Positions 38,705 through 41,320 of a stretch of DNA of 41,320 nucleotides are shown here, piece by piece. The notes under the pieces were generated by a model, which saw nothing but the letters and a program-made list of their open reading frames with translations, searched no databases and was not told the DNA's origin. Location of the stretch: the NCBI GenBank assembly GCA_020024555.1, contig JAHHTQ010000016.1:1-41320 (forward strand). Direction: 5' to 3'. The stretch comes from Angelakisella sp. (GTDB lineage Bacteria > Bacillota > Clostridia > Oscillospirales > Ruminococcaceae). Position 1 is the first letter of the stretch; every line of letters starts with the position of its first letter. A program made the position numbers and the translations under genes.

Positions 38705-39616
38705 GTGTTACTGATTCGTTCATTGAAATTTATTGTTACAGAGGCTGAAAATAACTTGCGGGTTGATGAATATTTAATGAAATTAAAGGGGATTAGTCGC
38801 AGAGTTATAATAGCGCTGAAAAAACTGCCTGACGGTATGATGCTCAATGGCGCGCATACCCGTACTATTGATATTATACATACAGGTGATGTTTTGGAAG
38901 TGAACTTACCCAATAATGAAAAATCAATGCCAACTTGTGAAACAGACGTACCTATTTTGTATGAAGATGAAGACGTTTTGGTATATAATAAACCCGCAAA
39001 TATGCCTGTGCATCAGTCAGGCGGACATATATACGGAACTCTTTCGGAAGTATACGCCTATCATTGTCAAAAAACAGGAAATATTACATCGTTTAGGGCA
39101 GTAAATCGTTTGGATAAAGATACGACGGGGGCGGTTGTTGCCGCAAAAAATCAGATTTCGGCGGGAATTTTGTGGAAAGCTGTTTCAAAAAAATACTATT
39201 GTGTTGTAAACGGTATTTTACCGCAAAAAGAGGGCACTGTTGATTTACCTATCGACAGAGAAACAGAAATGGATATAAAACGCATTGTAATACCCACAGG
39301 TCAACAGGCGATAACACACTATAAAGTAATAGCAGAGGGAAAAAATGCTTCGCTTATTGAATGTATACTCGAAACCGGCAGAACGCATCAGATAAGAGTG
39401 CATTTTTCACATATCGGATATGCTTTGATAGGTGATGAACTGTATGGAGAAAAATCGGAGCTTATAGACAGACAGGCTTTGCACTGTGGTTATGTTACGT
39501 TTTTGCAACCTATATCGAGGGAAAACTTGGAAATATATGCGCCTTTTCCACAAGATTTTAAAAATTTGTTGATTTCTTTGGGCTTTGGCAGTTTACCTCT
39601 TTTTATGGAGGTATAA
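38705..39616 (+). CDS. RluA-family 23S/tRNA pseudouridine synthase
   Basis: The protein of about 300 residues has an N-terminal S4-like RNA-binding domain (LRVDEYLMKLKGISRR) and the catalytic domain with NRLDKDTTGAVV, whose Asp is the nucleophile, plus ETGRTHQIRVHFSHIGYALIGDELYG, the RluA-class signature. It converts specific uridines in rRNA or tRNA to pseudouridine; the target cannot be read from sequence. The start is unresolved. GTG 38705 is used here, but GGGGTG directly upstream is better spaced for CTG 38711 or ATT 38714. The S4 domain would be complete with any of these. Confidence 0.88.
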   Translation: MLLIRSLKFIVTEAENNLRVDEYLMKLKGISRRVIIALKKLPDGMMLNGAHTRTIDIIHTGDVLEVNLPNNEKSMPTCETDVPILYEDEDVLVYNKPANMPVHQSGGHIYGTLSEVYAYHCQKTGNITSFRAVNRLDKDTTGAVVAAKNQISAGILWKAVSKKYYCVVNGILPQKEGTVDLPIDRETEMDIKRIVIPTGQQAITHYKVIAEGKNASLIECILETGRTHQIRVHFSHIGYALIGDELYGEKSELIDRQALHCGYVTFLQPISRENLEIYAPFPQDFKNLLISLGFGSLPLFMEV

Positions 39617-39670
39617 TTTTATTTTTATATTATTGTATGTTAAGTATATTTAAAATTAATGGAGGTTAAG

Positions 39671-41179
39671 ATGAAAAAGGGATTTGATCATGAGCAGTAT
39701 ATTGCTCAACAATCAAAATACATTATGGAACGTGTAAATTGTTGGGATAAACTGTATCTTGAATTTGGCGGAAAATTAATGTTTGATACACACGCTAAAC
39801 GTTGTCTGCCGGGGTACAAACAAAATGCGAAACTTGAATTGCTTGCAAGTATGCGTGATAGCGCGGAAATAATTATTTGCGTACACTCGGGGGATATAGA
39901 AAGAAATAAGGCAAGAGGCGACAGTGGTATAACTTACGGTATGGACGTTTTCCGTCTTATCGATGATTTGCGTTCGTATAATCTTACTGTAAACTCTGTT
40001 GTAATCACACGTTTTGAAGAGCATCCCGCAACATCTGCTTTTATATATAAACTAAATAACAGAGGAATAAAAACCTACACACATACAGCAATAAACGGAT
40101 ATCCGTCTGATATTGACACTATTGTCAGCGATGAGGGTTACGGTAAAAATCCGTATATAGAAACGACAAAACCGCTGGTAGTAGTAACCGGTCCGGGACC
40201 CGGCAGCGGAAAACTTGCAACAGTATTAAATCAGATGTATCACGAAAATCAGTTGGGAAATAAGGTAGGATACGCAAAATTTGAGACATTCCCTGTCTGG
40301 AATTTGCCTTTGACACACCAGTTGAATGTTGCTTACGAAGCGGCAACGGCTGATTTAAAAGATTTTAATATGATTGACAGTTTTCATCTCGATGCCTATG
40401 GGGTAACAAGCGTAAACTATAACAGAGATATGGAAATGTTCCCTGTGGTAAAGAGAATACTTGAAAAAATAACAGGTACAGACTGTATATATAAATCGCC
40501 TACCGATATGGGCGTAAATATGATATCTGCCGGCATTGTTGATGATGAAGTTGTGCGTAAAGCTTCCGAACAGGAAATTATACGTAGATATTTTTCTGCG
40601 CTGTGTGATTATAAACAAGGCATCTGCACAAAGGATACTTTTAACCGAATGAAATTTATAATGGATAAGCTTTCGCTTAATCCTGAGGACAGAAGTGTTG
40701 TTTTGCCTACCCGTGAATATCTGGAAAAGACAAAAGAGAGGCTTAATAAAACAGATGGTGTTTCCGCTGTGGGTATCGAACTGCCTGACGGTACAATAGT
40801 TACAGGACGCAACAGTGACCTTATGACAGCAAGCGCTGCCGCAATACTTAACGCTATTAAGCTTCTTGCGCATCTTCCCGATGAAGTTCACTTTTTGCCA
40901 CCGATAATTATTGAGCCTATACTAAAATTAAAGACAGTGGCGCTGAAAAACAGATATTATGTATTGGGTTGCGAAGAAATACTTACAGCGCTAAGTATTT
41001 CGGCAGTCACAAATCCGGTTGCCGAAACAGCTATGCAAAAATTATGTGAGCTTAGCGGTTGTCAGGCGCATTCTACTTGCTTTATCAGTGACAGTGACAA
41101 ACTTATATATGCAAAACTCGGTATGGATATTACCTGTGACAGCGTATATATGAATCACAGTCTTTTCTATTCAACATAA
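39671..41179 (+). CDS. DUF1846 family protein
   Basis: The product has 502 residues from ATG 39671, chosen because GGAGG lies 5 nt upstream; an ATG at 39659 overlaps this ribosome binding site. The sequence matches the DUF1846 family found in many Firmicutes: KKGFDHEQYIAQQSKYIMER at the start, GPGPGSGKLATVLNQMYHE (about residues 173-191) resembling a P-loop, and NPEDRSVVLPTREY later. Known structures in the family suggest a nucleotide-binding enzyme-like fold, but the function is not established. A tandem 18-bp duplication begins at its stop codon. It follows the RluA-family gene by 54 bp. Confidence 0.88.
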   Translation: MKKGFDHEQYIAQQSKYIMERVNCWDKLYLEFGGKLMFDTHAKRCLPGYKQNAKLELLASMRDSAEIIICVHSGDIERNKARGDSGITYGMDVFRLIDDLRSYNLTVNSVVITRFEEHPATSAFIYKLNNRGIKTYTHTAINGYPSDIDTIVSDEGYGKNPYIETTKPLVVVTGPGPGSGKLATVLNQMYHENQLGNKVGYAKFETFPVWNLPLTHQLNVAYEAATADLKDFNMIDSFHLDAYGVTSVNYNRDMEMFPVVKRILEKITGTDCIYKSPTDMGVNMISAGIVDDEVVRKASEQEIIRRYFSALCDYKQGICTKDTFNRMKFIMDKLSLNPEDRSVVLPTREYLEKTKERLNKTDGVSAVGIELPDGTIVTGRNSDLMTASAAAILNAIKLLAHLPDEVHFLPPIIIEPILKLKTVALKNRYYVLGCEEILTALSISAVTNPVAETAMQKLCELSGCQAHSTCFISDSDKLIYAKLGMDITCDSVYMNHSLFYST

Positions 41180-41211
41180 TATTTAAATACAGAATAATAT
41201 TTAAATACAGA
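41176..41211. repeat. tandem duplication of 18 bp at the DUF1846 stop codon
   Basis: ATAATATTTAAATACAGA occurs twice in direct tandem (41176-41193 and 41194-41211) with no mismatch. The first copy includes the stop codon TAA (41177-41179). Confidence 0.9.
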
Positions 41212-41213
41212 AA

Positions 41214-41245
41214 ACAGCTTGTGAATAAAAATTGTCACAAGCTGT
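41214..41245. terminator. 11-bp hairpin downstream of the DUF1846 gene
   Basis: ACAGCTTGTGA (41214-41224) pairs perfectly with TCACAAGCTGT (41235-41245). TTTT follows on the minus strand, while the plus strand continues into repeat copy 3. It may terminate a minus-strand gene beyond the window, or act in both directions. Confidence 0.55.
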
Positions 41246-41320
41246 CAGCGTGTCAAAAAAGGTATATCATTCGTCATAATGACAAAGTCTATAAAAGTTT
41301 TACTCAATTTTTTTCAAAAA
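41246..41320 (+). repeat. dispersed multi-hairpin repeat, copy 3 (cut by window end)
   Basis: The sequence from CAGCGTGTCAAAAAAGGTAT onward matches copy 2 closely, including the TCGTCATAATGAC dyad, TATAAAAGTTTTACTCAA and the T-rich stretch, then runs off the window. It includes the start of the 50-bp segment that copy 1 lacks. Confidence 0.85.

Noticed and set aside
1..41320. CRISPR arrays, prophage, transposases or defence systems
   Set aside because: No regularly spaced direct repeats, integrase, transposase or recognisable nuclease/toxin genes were found; the genes are housekeeping, sporulation, envelope and salvage functions.

Overview
The window is a strongly AT-rich chromosomal segment of a Gram-positive, very probably spore-forming member of the Clostridia. 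The evidence is SpoIIR, a SpoIVFA/SpoIVFB-like pair, the MurT/GatD lipid II amidation pair, long-form HPF, a YebC regulator, clean AGGAGG-type ribosome binding sites and consensus sigma-A promoters. Genus and species cannot be fixed from the sequence. It looks like core chromosome: no phage genes, transposase, CRISPR array or recognisable defence island was found.

Layout. 1-540: distal end of what is probably an rRNA operon (tRNA-Lys, tRNA-Glu, 5S rRNA, tRNA-Asn, terminator). 650-3904: hpf, an amidohydrolase and a RodA-type SEDS protein on the minus strand. 3970-6853: murT-gatD and an AlkD-like repair protein on the plus strand. 6857-13887, minus strand: a PLP aluminium-resistance-type protein with glucokinase, then bactofilin, spoIIR, an FkbM methyltransferase, a PfkB kinase and yebC. 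14108-18958, plus strand: ccdA with a thioredoxin-rhodanese fusion, the SpoIVFA/FB-like pair and gltX. 18964-19581: a YczE/YitT-type membrane protein. 19697-27961, minus strand: an eight-gene nucleoside uptake and salvage operon (deoD, cdd, ABC ATPase, two permeases, pyrimidine-nucleoside phosphorylase, deoC, BMP lipoprotein), with a divergent DeoR-family regulator at 28388. 29265-30218: a DUF4349 lipoprotein. 30281-33260, minus strand: cobD-cobQ-def. 33359-36412: pnp and rpsO, each with its own structured leader. 36458-41179: a YwaF-like membrane protein, a wall-anchored protein with an NPPTG sorting signal, an RluA-family pseudouridine synthase and a DUF1846 protein.

How the genes work together. 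The nucleoside operon imports nucleosides, deaminates cytidine, splits nucleosides by phosphorolysis and cleaves deoxyribose-5-phosphate; phosphopentomutase is not present here. The divergent control region carries three copies of the dyad ATGTT-N8-AACAT, one of them over the predicted -10 of the regulator gene, which makes a concrete operator prediction. RodA, MurT/GatD, bactofilin and the SpoIVF pair are envelope and sporulation functions.

Most notable observations: (1) GatD has lost both the nucleophilic Cys and the catalytic His of class I glutamine amidotransferases, while its partner MurT and the related CobQ in the same window look intact. (2) A dispersed repeat of roughly 170-250 bp made of consecutive hairpins occurs three times, one copy lying between rpsO and pnp and possibly supplying the -35 of the pnp promoter. 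(3) The hpf, pnp and rpsO mRNAs have strongly structured leaders. (4) Two long dyads sharing the half-site ATAGATAAC lie in the nucleoside operon. All functional statements are inferences from sequence; no searches or folding programs were run.
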